64,000 nt of DNA from Marisa cornuarietis (GCA_004794655.1 SMMW01000456.1:37512-101511); one strand, 5' to 3'; positions 1-12,538 are shown, counted from the stretch's first letter. The notes: generated by a model not told the origin, from the sequence alone. Translations and numbers: made by a program.

Positions 1-203
1 CCACGGCGACAGCAGGCAGTCCTGACAGTCCGTCGTCAATTACTTGCCTCCTTCTCTCAAGGTTCTCTAACCCCGATTCTTTCCTCCCGAGTCTTGCCCT
101 CGTGGCTAAGACTCGGTCCGAGGCAGAAGTGTAGCTGGCGTTAGAAAGCTGAAGTGGCTTCGGCTGGTGACCCGTTGCTCCTCACTCAGACGTCTCACCG
201 AAA
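1..203 (+). other. Possible untranslated exon end with splice donor
   Basis: A moderately GC-rich stretch with no convincing reading frame ends at a GTAAGTG that fits a splice donor (from 204). A SINE sits directly behind it, and the SINE's target duplication overlaps the donor. It could be the end of a 5' exon of a plus-strand gene starting outside the window. No acceptor or coding exon could be tied to it. Confidence 0.2.
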
Positions 204-214
204 GTAAGTGAAGT

Positions 215-447
215 TGTTTGTTATTTGTTTATTTAGTTGGAAAGTGCTTTCACCTTGCGGTGATTTCGCACTATAGGGGGAAAGGGAGGGGGAGGAAACC
301 GGAGTACCCGGAGAAAACCCCCGCCGTCCAGCCCTGCGAACAGGTGTCACATACAGAGAGTGTCCCGAGACGAGATCTGAACCCTGAGCCACTCACTGCA
401 GTGGTGACAAGCGAGTGTTTTAACCACTACACTACCGGGGGATCCTA
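215..447 (-). mobile_element. tRNA-derived SINE, full length
   Basis: Read on the minus strand, the head GGTAGTGTAGTGGTTA resembles a pol III box A and GGTTCAGATCTCG a box B. A central TCCGGGTACTCCGGTTTCC motif follows, which I recall as widespread in invertebrate SINEs, then an A-rich tail. The element is bounded by the 10-bp direct repeat TAAGTGAAGT (205-214 and 448-457), which is a target-site duplication. Complete head, body, tail and duplication make this call strong; the family name is not assigned. Confidence 0.8.
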
Positions 448-459
448 TAAGTGAAGTGT

Positions 460-1334
460 GTTCCGTCCTTCTACTTATATCTCTACATTCTCACAGATAC
501 ATACATCGAGGGATGCCATTGGTCACTCACTCATCATCCAATCAGCTACAATTACAGCCAGCAACGAAAGGAGGAAACCTGTCTCTCTGACCAGTGGCCA
601 CGCCTACAGGTGGTCGCGGTCAGGTGGCTAAGCCTCCCTTTCCCTGTCTAATTACGTGGTCTGGCGGAAACCAGGTGCGCGCTGCCCCGAGGTATCTTTC
701 TCTCCCTCCCTAGACTTTTGTTGACGGCGGCCGAAATCACTTAGAGCTGTCTGCTCCACGCGCCATTTAGGCGTCCATACTAAAACATACACCTCTACAC
801 TGGACACACGCCCTCCTCTTTCTTGCCTAAAGGACCTTAGGCTTGTAAAGAGCCGCCATAGACAATAAGCAGGCCGATTGTTACCTACCCCCTAGAGTTA
901 TCTCATGACATAAGTATCCAGCTCACAACTTTAAGAAAATTGTACGATAAGTTTTTTTTTTCCACTGTTACCAGCAATAGTTACTATCACCAACAACAGG
1001 ACCGAGCAGCGACCCTCCTACACACCTACCCTAACCCATTTAAATGTGCGTGCGACTGTCTGTGTAAAACTTTGTGTGACAGACTATGTGCGAGTTTTAA
1101 AAGAGAGGAACTATTGGGGCCAGTTAAACGAGCTCAAGGTCCGTTACCTTTCATCTGACCGCCCTTATTCTGTGTAAATATTTATTTAAAAAATGATGAT
1201 TGTCTTGATCTTTCAGGCTGGACGTACAGGATCGTCTTCTACCCACACTTCACAAATTTTGCTCTCGAGATAAAGATTAACAAATTGGAAGCAAAGATTG
1301 GTAATAAAATCTCTAAAGAATAACCTTACATCTT
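460..1334. other. No gene recognised
   Basis: Short open frames only, none with recognisable protein similarity. Nothing supportable was seen apart from plain sequence with a T-run near 950. Confidence 0.4.
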
Positions 1335-1412
1335 TGTCCCGCTGTACGTCACAACTTGTGATTGTCTCCTGATGACGACAAACTGATGGTCATCTGACGT
1401 CATCACCTCATG
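1335..1412 (+). pseudogene. 3'-end fragment of a P-loop/nuclease gene paralogue
   Basis: This 78-bp segment matches 51020-51097 with only about two mismatches. It encodes the same C-terminal residues (SRCTSQLVIVS followed by TGA) plus the same 3' flank. Upstream of 1335 the similarity stops, so only the last exon's end is present. It is the remnant of a second family copy about 50 kb away, left by duplication or partial deletion. No other exon of this copy was found in the first 1.3 kb. Confidence 0.6.
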
Positions 1413-1504
1413 ACGTGTTACATAACAACGAGTGTCAATATCAACATCATACACACTGGGTCTTGTTTACACAGCCTCACATCAACTCTTGCACCATTTG
1501 ATGA

Positions 1505-3297
1505 CACACTGCCAACGTAACACTACACCATCACCTGTCATCAGCTGTCTCTACATGTTACTGCATCAACACTACTCCATCACCTGTCATAACCTGTGAC
1601 ATGTTACACCATCACCTGTCTCTACATGTTACTGAGCCAATATGTAGCGTACAAGGGGGTACATCAGTTGAGTATTGTTTTGTTCGACACACAGGTGTGC
1701 CTTGGTTTGACACTGCCACGCTGGAAGTCACGAGAACTTGAAAGTCTCGGTTTTTACCTTATTTCACGTGCGAGCAGAACAGAGCTCCATCCGTCCAGGT
1801 GGTTAGGGTGTCTGGTTTTTCTGTCGCTGTCATGCGAGTTGCATGAGAAAATTGAGGTTTCGGATATTTTAAAATTTTATGTGTGGGGCGGGCTTAGCTC
1901 ACCTTGTGGCGATGTAAACAAGGGTTGGGTATATTACACCCGACATTAGCAAGTAGGAGAATGCTCGATTTGGACGATGGATATTCCGGCAATCCTGGTG
2001 TGTTGCTGCTGTGTGCTGTCACTGACGGGGTGCAGTCTTCATTCAGGCCTACCAGTCGTCATAGTGTATGTCGACGTGAGGCGCTAGAGAGAGCGCTGGT
2101 TAGTGACAAGAGTTGTCACCGTACTTACTGGTATTCAAGCCGAGGGCTGTGATTCTACTACCGGTACAGTACAGAAAGAACTTTTGCTGAAATTTGGATA
2201 CAGGCGTCTGAGAACTTATCTGACGTAAACAGAGGGACTCCGCCGAGAGCGTGGAAGGCTGTGGGAAACTACGGGTGTTGACGGCTGGAGCTGGCGCATA
2301 GACGGCCTGTGGTTTGGCAAAGACGAGTGAAAGGGTGTCCGCGTATCTCCAAGGTGGGGAGGAGCATCCGATACAGAGAGGCTGAATGACTTACTTGCGT
2401 GGGGCGATATCCTACAGACGATATCCGAAGTTGCCGGAGATCCACTGACGTGAGGCAGAGGCATGGGCTTCCGATGATCTAACACCAGAAGAACATCCCC
2501 AACGAAGTAAGACTTTGATTAAGGTAGAGTGACGCACCAGATGTCCTCCCTGTATAACTCATACGTGAGGAGTTGCTAAAATATTTGTAAAAAGAAATAA
2601 CTTGAACTTTGAAAGAAAAAGGGTCAAGTGGAGAACTTTGTGTTTGCGCTTCGGGTCCAGAGTGGGAAGAAATTAAACACGCGTAGGAAGACGGATAGGT
2701 TATCCTTACTGAGGAGGTGATAAGGCCTAGGGTGTGCTACCCATTCTGACTCTGTTGTTAGAACCAAGTATTTGTGTGTTGGTGCCGAGGGCACTGTCGC
2801 TGAAAGACATTTCTTCATATTTTTGTTTTGATATACCTGTTATACACTATTGTTTGTCAACAATTGCTCCTTGTGTATGCCTGTTTATTGTTTACGTGAG
2901 CTTGAGCGGCGTAATAATCCAAGAAAGAGAGGGATTTTCAGGCTACGTCTAGCCGTGAGAGTTTAAAGAAATGCTAAATATCATGTTTGACTAACTGCTC
3001 GTGTTAACTACTGATGCTTTGCCTTGTATAGAGCCGTACTGAGCATATTTTTTCTGTATTTAAATTGTGATTCTTGTAGTCAATAAGTATTTGTCTCTTT
3101 GAGGGACGTTCTACACCAGAGTGGTCATTTGTTGATTGTGTTGAGTTAACGAATGCGCGTGTCTGCGGATGACTCGTCGTGTGTATGCGGGTGATCCGTG
3201 ACACAATATTACTCCATCACCTCTCATGAGTCTCATCACCTTTCTCTACATTTTACTGTCAGCACTACACCATCACCTGTCATCACCTGTTCATGTA
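1505..3297. repeat. Degenerate minisatellite split by a solo LTR
   Basis: Degenerate units built on CACCATCACCTGTCATCA and CTCTACATGTTACTG occur at 1505-1642 and again at 3204-3297. The intervening 1.56 kb is an inserted LTR; joining the two sides reconstitutes a normal repeat unit. Confidence 0.65.
1643..3203. mobile_element. Solo LTR, 1561 bp
   Basis: The segment begins TGTAGCG and ends CCGTGACA, the TG...CA termini of an LTR. It is flanked by the perfect 5-bp duplication CAATA (1638-1642 and 3204-3208). It interrupts a minisatellite unit that is restored when the segment is removed. No gag or pol coding is present, so it is a solo LTR left by recombination, or an unusual non-coding element with the same termini. 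Orientation is not resolved. Confidence 0.75.
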
Positions 3298-3494
3298 TTT
3301 AATAGAGGAAACAAATCCCTCTTTCCTGCACGTGACTGTCTGTAAGAAAATGAGACTGAGACAAGGAAAATCCTGGCAATGGTGTCACTAGTGGTAGTCT
3401 AGTCATCATAGGTGTACAACAGGTAGGGCTATAATATTTTCTTGGTAGTATTACTGTCAGTAGTAATACTATAGTGATCACAGGTCAACAAGTA

Positions 3495-3765
3495 TTTGTG
3501 TCTCTAGTAACACTATACTCATGATAAGCAGCTTACCCCTAGGGTAGTATTGGTGTCACTAGTAATATTATACTCGTGATAAGCAGCTTACCCCCATGGT
3601 AGTATTGGTGTCACTAGGAATACTATTTTCGTGATAAGCAGCTGACCCCCATAGTAGTGTTGGTGTCACTAGTAATACTATACTCGTGATAAGCAGCTTA
3701 CCCCCATAGTAGTGTTGGTGTCACTGGTAATAGTATACTCGTGATACGCAGCCTACCCCCAGGTA
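3495..3765. repeat. Minisatellite, about 5 units of 50-60 bp
   Basis: Tandem units share GTGTCACTAGTAATACTATACTC followed by GTGATAAGCAGCTTACCCCCA, with minor changes. A short (TA)n run follows at 3786-3803. Confidence 0.85.
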
Positions 3766-3803
3766 TCAAAGGTTGCTAATTCCATATATATATATATATA
3801 TAT

Positions 3804-5239
3804 GCATCAGCTTTATCATGTTTTAAAAGTACCTGTACAAATTCTCAATGCGGTAAGGAGGCCTGCTATGTCTGTTGCACACATTCAAACAATTACGCTT
3901 CTGTTGAGTCCTCTCTACATTGCTTGCGCTCAACTGCCTATTAGTTCAGCTGTTGCAGCTATGGCAGCCAATTCATCTATTATAATTGATATTGTGCCTC
4001 CAAGAATCTGAATGTCTAGCACCATACGACGACCGGCGCACAGCCGCCTGTTACACGGGCCACCAGCAAAGCAGTCCACAGGCCGACCATCCACTTCACT
4101 GGAAGCATTTCACAGTCCACAGTGCAGTCGTAGTCCCTGGTGATTGTGGTCACCTTCACACAGCAAGGAGGAAGTAAGCTTCTAAAATACATATTGAGGG
4201 CAGTCACAACAACACAGACCTCATGAATTTTTAAACATTAACATCAGCAAAACCGCAAACTTTCAAAACAGTTTTTACAGGGCAAACAAAAGTGACTGCG
4301 AAAGGTGATCCACTTAGTATGGAAAAGCAAACAAACAAACAAAGACCCTGACCCTTCACCCTTTCCATGATCGTTTCCACCCTGACTATGTGTCATGTCA
4401 CCTTGTCCTTGTGACCCTGACACTTCACCTTTTCCATGGTCAATGTGCATCCTTCACTTAGACATTTACTTACAGACCGTGGGTTGATGAACCACCAAGT
4501 CTGTTCAAGTCCCTGAAGCTTGACCTCATCATCTGCAGTATCATCGTCATCGAGACTGTTGGTGTCTATGAAGGTGTCGACTTGACTTCTCCTAGAATGA
4601 CAGTGAAGGCTGAATCTGCCAGAATAATTCACATGACAAGTCATGTTGCCACTCCTCATACTGATTGTGTCCATGATTGTGACATGACAGTGTCAATGCA
4701 TTCTTGTAGAAACGTTTTGTCTTAAAGTTGATTCAACGACCCCGTTGATATTATTGACATATCACATGTTATTTACACTGGTGCACTGTACAATCTTCTA
4801 TCATCAAATACCGAGTCACACAGAAAGAATTGCAAATATGTCACGTGATGACAGGTTGTGTAGTCTGTTGATGCTCAAGAACAAGATAAGAATTTCATGA
4901 TATATTACAATGATAACACGTGACCTGTAGTAGACATAATGATATACCTCGGTATTTCACTAGAAGCACAATTATCGTGAACTGTTAACACAAATAATAA
5001 GAAGTTATTGACAAAGCTGACACATTGTTATGTATGTTGAAGTCAAAACAGTTTGATGAAATATTTCATTTAACTTCTCAAGGTTTTTTTAAATCAACTT
5101 TGTTGTTGTTTTGTTGTCTTCTTTCTCTCTCTCTCTCTCTTTCTCTCCGGGGTGTAGGGTACATCTTTCTTTATATTTATTTATCTCTCACTGTTTTTAT
5201 CTTATCTGTGCATCTCTTGTACTTCTTTTTCTTTCTCTC
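3804..5239. other. Mostly unassigned sequence with one candidate exon
   Basis: Apart from the minus-strand candidate exon at 4474-4674 no gene was recognised. A CT-rich tract near 5120-5150 precedes the LINE fragment. Confidence 0.4.
4474..4674 (-). CDS. Candidate internal coding exon, unknown protein
   Basis: An open minus-strand frame with three cysteines and an acidic DDDDTADDE stretch ends exactly at a consensus splice donor (GTAAGT, plus coordinates 4473-4468). The encoded piece includes MTCHVNYSGRF and QTWWFINPRS. No clear acceptor, partner exon or recognised domain was found, so it may be a chance open frame next to a chance donor. Confidence 0.25.
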
Positions 5240-6185
5240 TGTCTGTATCGTTCCCTAGTGCGTTCAAAATTGGATTATGGATGCGTAGTCTATGGATCAA
5301 CCAGGACATCATACCTAAAAAGGCTAGACACTGTGCACCATCACGGCCTGAGAATTTGTCTTGAAGCTTTCAGAACTACTCCAATACACAGTCTATATGC
5401 AGAGGCAGGTGAACCCCATCTAGAGTTACGACGACTAAAACTACTTGCACTTCACTCTCAACGTTTAGATCACCCACTACTGGTTCAACTCTTTGAACTT
5501 CTATCATTACTACAAAATAACAATTTTGACATTATCTTTATTTGGGTTCCTGGCCATGCAAGTATTCCAGGAAACACTAAAGCTGACAAGGCAGCAATAA
5601 AAGCCCTTCAGAAACCACTTGTGGTCCATACATTTGCCTCAGATTGGTACGCTTCTGTTAAACTGTATATCTCACAACTTTGACAGCTTCACTGGGACTC
5701 CATGATCACAACAAACTTCATGCTATTTTTCCAAAACTATCAGACTGTATAACACAAGAATTTCTAAATCGACGAGAAAAAGTGGTTATAAATAGACAAA
5801 AAGCTGGACACTCATTTATCACTCACCGATATTTGCTTGCAGGAGAAAACCCCCCACTTTGTCCTTGGTGTAAAGACCCCCTAACCATAGAACATTTGCT
5901 CATCTCCTGTACAAAACTCGCTACAATCCGTCAAAACTATTTTACAGCACAGACTCGGGTGAACTTTTTGTCAAACACTCTTCCAAATCAATCCTGGCAT
6001 ATGTAAAGTCCATTCAGATGTTTCACCTGATATGATAAAACTTATGTGTTTAAAAACTGTTATTTTATAAAAACTAAGAAAAGAGAAATCTCTAGACTTG
6101 TACAATTTCTTGATATCAACCTGTGAATAGTCATGTACATTGTTTTTGCCATGAGATAGCCTTAGTTGCTGACTTGGCATAAAAC
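5240..6185 (+). mobile_element. 3' fragment of an RNase H-bearing LINE
   Basis: Decayed coding remnants include the post-RT segment (YRSLVRSKLDYGCVVYGS) and the last RNase H motif (FIWVPGHASIPGN followed by ADKAA). A cysteine/histidine motif (CPWCKDP...HLLISC) follows after a frame change near 5680. The central RNase H region is deleted. The 3' end (about 6150-6175) carries GATAGCCTTAGTTGCTG followed by GGCATAAAACA, shared with the copy ending near 38470. This is an I/Nimb/jockey-like lineage; the exact clade is not assigned. Confidence 0.75.
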
Positions 6186-6213
6186 AACAATTAACTAACT
6201 CCTACATTACAAC

Positions 6214-6969
6214 CAGTGGCGTGCTGTCTGTGGATACGGGGGACTAGGCTAGTCCCCTTAAAGTCTCAAGTAATCAGTTTTTTTTTTTTTTTTTTTTGAC
6301 GATACTTTAAAATAAAGTGTTTTAGAATTATTGAAAAGCGCCAGCGAAAAATGCGTCTTGCCTCTCTTCAAACCGTAGCGCCATTAGGGAACTAACCTTA
6401 GCAGTCGCTACCACGTTCCGCCTGCTGTTGATTAGAATTGTCTTCTCTACTTGGTGGATCACGTGGTCTTGGGACCAGGAGCCTGACTTCCCTTCCCGGC
6501 ATCACTGCCTGTGTTAGCGCCAGGTTGTCCTGTGTGTCAAGTTACATGCCAAGCTTCTACTAAAGATTGACCAGAATCCGTGGTTGCACAGTGACAATCT
6601 CCAACCTAAGTTTGTTAGTGTATTGTGGTGTCCACTGAGCGAACTTAACTCAGGACTGACTGAAAACAAAAATCTTTTTTGTAAATTAAGGTGGACTCGG
6701 TCGAGAAATCTGTTCCCTGCAATACGTCATGCGGGAACCCGCACCATCGATGTGAAGCTGCCTCTGATATTTTCACGTCATTATCATATAATCAAAATTA
6801 TCATAAAACCTGATTTATTTGTCGCTTGCTTGTATTACTATTTACGTAGTACGAAATACATGTTTAGGCATCAAGAGAAGCTGATTATGCAGGAAATCAC
6901 GTAGCATCTCCAGACCCCGCTGGGGGAGCTTACAGTGCTAGACCCCTAGCTTGTCCCCACACGCCACTG
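6214..6969. mobile_element. Non-autonomous hAT-type DNA transposon, 756 bp
   Basis: The ends are CAGTGGCGTG and its inverted complement CACGCCACTG, typical hAT termini. They are flanked by the 8-bp duplication ATTACAAC / ATTATAAC (one mismatch). Further subterminal sequence is partly inverted (GGACTAGGCTAGTCCCC versus AGACCCCTAGCTTGTCCCC). The longest open frame inside (106 codons at 6584) does not resemble a transposase. It inserted just beyond the 3' tail of the neighbouring LINE. Confidence 0.8.
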
Positions 6970-7377
6970 ATTATAACACATTTTGTCATATGCCTTCCAT
7001 TGTATAATAGAACAGCATCTCACATCTGTCAGTCTGTTTATAAGAGAACAGTGTGTTTATTGCAAAACACTCTATGCTTATATTTCATTGAGTCTTGGTG
7101 CACAGCATTGTGTAGCTGTATTTGTATTTTGGATGATCTGGTGGACTTTGTATGAAGCAGTGCTTATATTGTGTTGAGTTATTGTGCACAGTGTTATAAG
7201 CTGTGAATATTTGCAGTTTGGATGATCTGTTGGGTGTTGTGTCAAGCACTCCAATATTTCTGCCACCATGAAACTTTCTGTTTTTTGGCTGTCGGGGTCA
7301 GTACAATGACTTTTACTGCCGTGAGGAGTGGTCTACCTTACAGTCACAGGGTCTCCTGCTGCTCTTCACAGCTTTTT

Positions 7378-7870
7378 CTCGTGACCAGATGAGGGGTGTG
7401 AGGTGTGACCAGGTGAGGGGTGTGAGGTGTGACCAGGTGAGGGGTGTGACCAGGGGAGGAGCATGACCAAGTGAATGGTGCGATGTGGTGAGGAGCATGA
7501 CCATGTGAGGGGGATAACCAGGTGAGGAGCATGACCATGTGAGGGGGATAACCAGGTGAGGAGCATGACCATGTGAGGGGGATAACAGGTGAGGAGCATG
7601 ACCATGTGAGGGGGATAACCAGGGGAGGAGCATGACCATGTGAAGGGGATAACAGGTGAGGAGCATGACCATGTGAGGGGTGTGATGTGGTGAGGAGCAT
7701 GACCAGGTGAGGGGCATGACCATGTGAGGGGTATGACCAGGTGAGGGGCATGACCAGGTGAGGGTGTGTGACTTGGTGAGGGGCATGACCAAGTGAGAGG
7801 TGTGAACAGGTGAGGGGTATGATCAGATGACTAGGTGAGAGGCACGACCAGGTGAGGGACATGACTAGTC
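7378..7870. repeat. Minisatellite, about 33-bp units
   Basis: Units of the form GAGGAGCATGACCATGTGAG plus GGGGATAACCAGGT are repeated about fifteen times with variation. Overlapping minus-strand frames stay open (HMVMLLTWLSPSHGHAP-like), which follows from low stop density in the unit and is not evidence of a gene. Confidence 0.85.
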
Positions 7871-8009
7871 ACACAAGTGTTTAAAAAGTCATGGCTGATT
7901 CCTTAGTTCAATGCCCAAGACTGAGAGGAAAGAAGCGCTGTAGTTGATGGTTTTACAACTTTGGAGGACAGGTGTAATATAAATGGGCTAAGTTATTATT
8001 GTTGTTCTC

Positions 8010-8345
8010 GATAATGATCTTACAGCATGATAGAAAATTACTCTGTGAGGTTTTATATGCTGGGTTCTGATTCCCTCATATGACATGTCACATAATGAAA
8101 TAAGTGTATCAGTGGGCTTTGTTATCATTGCCTCATGACATTTCTCAAGCTGAACTAAGGCTATGAGTGGGCTTGGTTGTGATTCTCTCATATGACATGT
8201 CACATGCTCACCTCAGTGTATGGATAGGCTTGGCTGTAATTCCCTCATGTGACATGTCACAAGCCGAACTAAGTGTATGAGTGGGCTTGGTTGGGACTCC
8301 CTCATATCACATGCCACATGCTCACCTCCGTGTGTCAAAGGCTAG
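8010..8345. repeat. Degenerate tandem repeat, about 70-80 bp units
   Basis: Four to five imperfect units share CCTCATATGACATGTCACA and GTATGAGTGGGCTTGG. No coding or RNA gene was recognised. Confidence 0.65.
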
Positions 8346-8929
8346 CAGGCCACTTGCTGAACTCGGTGTATTAATGTATTTTTATTAGTGTGTAGGTAGC
8401 TTGCAGGTCTTTTCTGCCAATTCGCTGCTCATTTCAGATGTGAGTGAAGGAAACATTTCACATAAAAACTTTTTTTCTCAAAGAAGCACACAGAGTAAGG
8501 CTGTAAAATGTAAGTTTTGATGCTAAATGACTGCAGTCAGCTTGTTACCTTAGATCAGCTGCGCATTTCTGTTGTTATCTTGTTACCCTGAGACCATTTT
8601 CTCAGCCAGAGCAATTTAATTTGGTTTGAACACCTGAACAGTTTTGTATTGATTGTTTCTTCCCATTGACCATTATCACAGCTGGTGCAGACGTTTTTTA
8701 GTTTAATTGCGAATGTAACCATGTAGCCAAAATTCTTTGTGACCAAAATTGACCAAGTCTCTTAGGACATAGAAAAATGCATGAGAACAGTATAATTACA
8801 AAATATTCAAGTATTTCATAGTTGCATTTTAGAGTTTTATTGCAAATTTAAACTTAGTAATATGTGTTTCATGCTCGTCTCAGGAGGAGAAGATATATGA
8901 TCTGGACCGTACTTCATGACCAGCTGGGT

Positions 8930-9200
8930 AGATTCTACATTGCTGGGTACAGTGCAGTAACCAGTGTTTAACACATTGTGCTGAAGTGTCGTAGATTACC
9001 TGACTATACTTGCTGGGTACATGCAGTACCAGTGTTTAATAAACTTAGATACAGTGCAGCAACCAGTGTTGAATAAATTGGGCTGTAGTGTTATAGATTA
9101 CTGACTATACTTACTGGGTACAGTTCAGTAGAAATGTTGAATAAATTAGGCTGCAGTATTGTAAACTACTGACTATAATTGCTGGGTACAGTGCACTACA
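8930..9200. repeat. Degenerate tandem repeat, about 80 bp units
   Basis: Four units share TGCTGGGTACAGTGCAGTA and GTGTTGAATAAATTGGGCTG, with drift between copies. Confidence 0.7.
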
Positions 9201-9245
9201 ATTCACAGTGTTGTATAAGTATTTGACTGTGATGTTACTTTGTGA

Positions 9246-9247
<2 letters not shown>

Positions 9248-9297
<50 letters not shown>
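9248..9297. repeat. (TG)n microsatellite
   Basis: About 25 uninterrupted TG dinucleotides. Confidence 0.95.
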
Positions 9298-9299
<2 letters not shown>

Positions 9300-9814
9300 C
9301 AAATTGCATTTGATGCCTACCCTTAAAATGGGGTATGTTTATGCGAGTATTCAGGTGTAATATTGATTAAAAATCACTCTTTGTCATATTTTATGCGCTA
9401 GGTTGTGATTCTCTCATATGTCACATGCCAAACTTCGTAGATTAGTTTATAAACAAATACATTGGTGTGTACACAGGAACACAAATCACAGACGTGTGTG
9501 CTGCTGTCATAGAAATGCTGCAAAAATATGGATTGATGATGGAGGTGGAAGCCAACAGCTACATAGAGTCACTGGAGCGCAATCACCGCTGGCAGGTTGA
9601 AACCTGGTCTTAACACAAGTGAAATGTTCCACTTTGTGTTATCACATTTGTCAAGTGAGTTGAAGGCAACAGAATTGCCACTTGCGGAAAGCAGTGCTTG
9701 GTGAAGGTTTGTGGTTCTCAGCTACTGAATGATGCTCAGACTAAGGACATCAGCAATAGAAGAGTTACCTCCAGGATGTGGTGTACATCTTGGGTGAATA
9801 AAGGCTGATTAACA

Positions 9815-10410
9815 TCCACATCTACCCTGGGTGGCAGACTGTACAGTCTCTTCTGTGAAAACATGTATTCAGTCCGCACCTACCCTGGGTGGTATATTGT
9901 ACATTGTTTTTTGTGAATACATGTATGCAGTCCAGATCCACAACACTTGTTGTCTATGTTTTAATTATGGGCCATGGGTCGTGAGTCAGAGTATGTGTGT
10001 GGGAACAGAGTGACATCAAAGCGTGTATCTGCTGATTACAAAGTGCTGCATGTCCTGAGAAAATTTGTCACACAAGTGTGGATATCGCAGAACACAGAGC
10101 ATGACATCAGCTTTAGTCTGGTGATTACAAAGTGCTGCTTGTCCTGAGAAAGTTTGTCAAGTGTGAATAACACAGAACACATGACATCAGCTTCTATGTA
10201 TGTATTGTCTTTTGTTGGGTAACCTCTGACTGTGGGTATCATAACAGACACACTACACAGCTTGTATGTATGTATGTATGCATGTATGTATTTATTGTCT
10301 TTTGTCTGGTATCCTCCGAAAAGTGGGTATCATAGCAGACACACAACACATGATATCAGCTTGTATGTATGTTGTCTTTTGTTGGCTACCATCTGACAAG
10401 TGGGTATGCT
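9815..10410. repeat. Paired direct repeats
   Basis: Two about 67-bp copies containing ACCTACCCTGGGTGG lie at 9820-9935. Two about 95-bp copies containing GATTACAAAGTGCTGC and GAACACATGACATCAGC follow at 10030-10195. Related TATGTATGTATTGTCTTTTG units run to 10410. No gene recognised. Confidence 0.6.
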
Positions 10411-12537
10411 GCTCCATTGGTACTGGTCATCAGAAGAATAAATGGATAGTTGCAACCGATGACAAGGCTAGCCATTTAATTAGGTCTGTCTTGAGCAGTT
10501 GTGAGCAGTCCTCACTGGAATGACCAGTCTATTCCCTCCTTTTTACCAGCCACTTCTTCCTCAGTCTACTTCAGTGTTGTCAAGGTCAGGAATTAACTGT
10601 TAGGGTGAGTTGTGTGGGTCAGTGCTTCACGCTTGTCAACACCGGGTGCCACAGTTGCTAGGCAAGCTAGTGTAAGGAGGCAAGAGTTTTTGGAAGATGC
10701 TAGAAGGGCTAGCATGAAACTTTAATGGGATTAGGTGCCCATTTTTCACCGCAGGGAGACATGCTGGTCGCAACGTCTGGCTATGCGTGGTGAAGACTGC
10801 CTGCCGAGCCTGGTGAACTATCTTAGATATTACCAGAATTCTCACTACTGTTATTTCCCCAGGTGGTGCTGGATGTTTTTTCACAACTGTCCATATTTTT
10901 ATTTCTTGTATTTTTTTGGTGTATGTCGCACCTCCTTCTCCCAAGTCAAACCATTCTTTCCGGTCATAAACAAGATGCACCTAATCCATCTTGAGACAAA
11001 AAGGCGGACCTGGGGTGAAAAGTAAATTGTGAATGACTGGCAGGGGACTGGCAGAGAAAAAGCATGAGAAACAGAACCTGAGGGCGGGGTCGGTTCTGCT
11101 GTGGGCTTAGTGTCTTTTCAGGGTGGTTTTTTTTTCTTTCCGTTCCACATTTCTCTTTGTTGTTTTTTCTTGTAGTGTTAGTAATAAATTCGTGTCCCGT
11201 ATTGTCTTCATGTGCATTTTTGTATCTGTTCGCTGAGGAACGGTTGGCTACGTGGCTTTCATCGGGCGTGCGAGTGTCTGCGTAGCTGAGAGTGTGTGTG
11301 AGAGAGTGTGTGAGAGTGTGGAAGGTACGGCGCTCGATTGCAAAACGCGACAAGATGGACGGTCAAGTATTTGTACTCACATACCTTTTAAACATTCGCT
11401 GCCAGTCTTTCCGGGTTGGGATGCCCAGGTGCCTTTGCATCTTTCCCCCAACAAGTCCCCCCCTCCCTAGACTAAGTCGCCAAATTGTACATCTCCAGAC
11501 TGACCAGCTTTCCAAGATGTACAAGTTCACAAAGTGCACGAGGGGAAATGAAGGACAGAAATGTGCGGGCAGTCATGAATGGAGTGGAAGATATGAATGC
11601 TGTTTACACCTAGACTTTCCGGCCTGAATGAAATGTGCTTTTGTCCAAAACTTTTGTCATTTAGAAATGTCTAGAGTGCCAGACATCCGAGCTTGCAATA
11701 ACCACCACGCTGGTGCATTAAGTAAAGAAATGAATAAAATAAAGCCAACACAAATATTGATGGGAAGACACCAGACTCTCTGTACCAGACATTCATGGCA
11801 ATTAAGCTGAGTTTTGCTGCGATGACTGTGTGAAATATTTTATTAATCAAACAACCCTCGTCCTCCCTTCACACCGATTGACTGTGAGGCCAAGTGTCCA
11901 GAGACCAGACTTGTCTTCTTCCAGTGTCGTTGCTGATGTAAACAGTCATCACTGCCGTCAGTGGCACTGCTGTGACCTGACGGAGGTCGGGTGGTGCACG
12001 CAGTGGCTGCAGGCGGCAGACACATACAAGAGCAGGTCACTCTGGCATAGTACGATGGGGATGGGTGTGTCAATGCAGCGAGGAGGGGAGCTAAGAGCTG
12101 TTGATGTTGAGACGCTTCACGAGGACCGATTCACCGATCTGCAACAGAAGATTGAGAAAAGTTTTTAGGGCTATCGTAAAAACAAGGCTTGAGACTAGCT
12201 TAGCCCTCACATGAGGACCTTATTGTGGGTAACCGAACTGTTTAACGGAGACTTTGTGACCAGAATGTTTAAGCGCTAACATGAGAAGACAGCCCCCGGG
12301 GCAGACTGTCCCTTTTTCTACACACAGGTGTCAAGTGACCACGTGTTAGGTGGGGTTACCTGGCAGAAACAAGTGACAGCACTCGCTTTTAAGGTGGTTT
12401 ACATTCTGAGGATGGCCACAGCGGGGACACTTCATTTCCGCAGTCGGCGTCAGGTTATATGGTCAGTAACATCAACGACCTTTTCACAGTCTGGGATATG
12501 CGCCAGGTGTCGGCATTTTATATGACAGTTCCACCCA

Positions 12538-12538
<1 letters not shown>
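10411..12538. other. 3' flank of the prohormone gene, nothing assigned
   Basis: Open frames of up to 129 codons occur on both strands (for example 10636-10980, 10964-11353 and 11830-12168). None has a recognisable domain, and the frames overlap each other on opposite strands. I cannot support a gene here. Confidence 0.4.

Noticed and set aside
3510..3765. CRISPR-like array of regular repeats
   Set aside because: Contiguous tandem units with no unique spacers in a eukaryotic context; it is a minisatellite.
7313..7862. His/Pro-rich frames of 159 and 172 codons
   Set aside because: Produced by a 33-bp minisatellite; several frames are open together.
11252..11627. Overlapping frames of 72 and 111 codons
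   Set aside because: No domain, no splice or start evidence, and overlapping alternatives on both strands.
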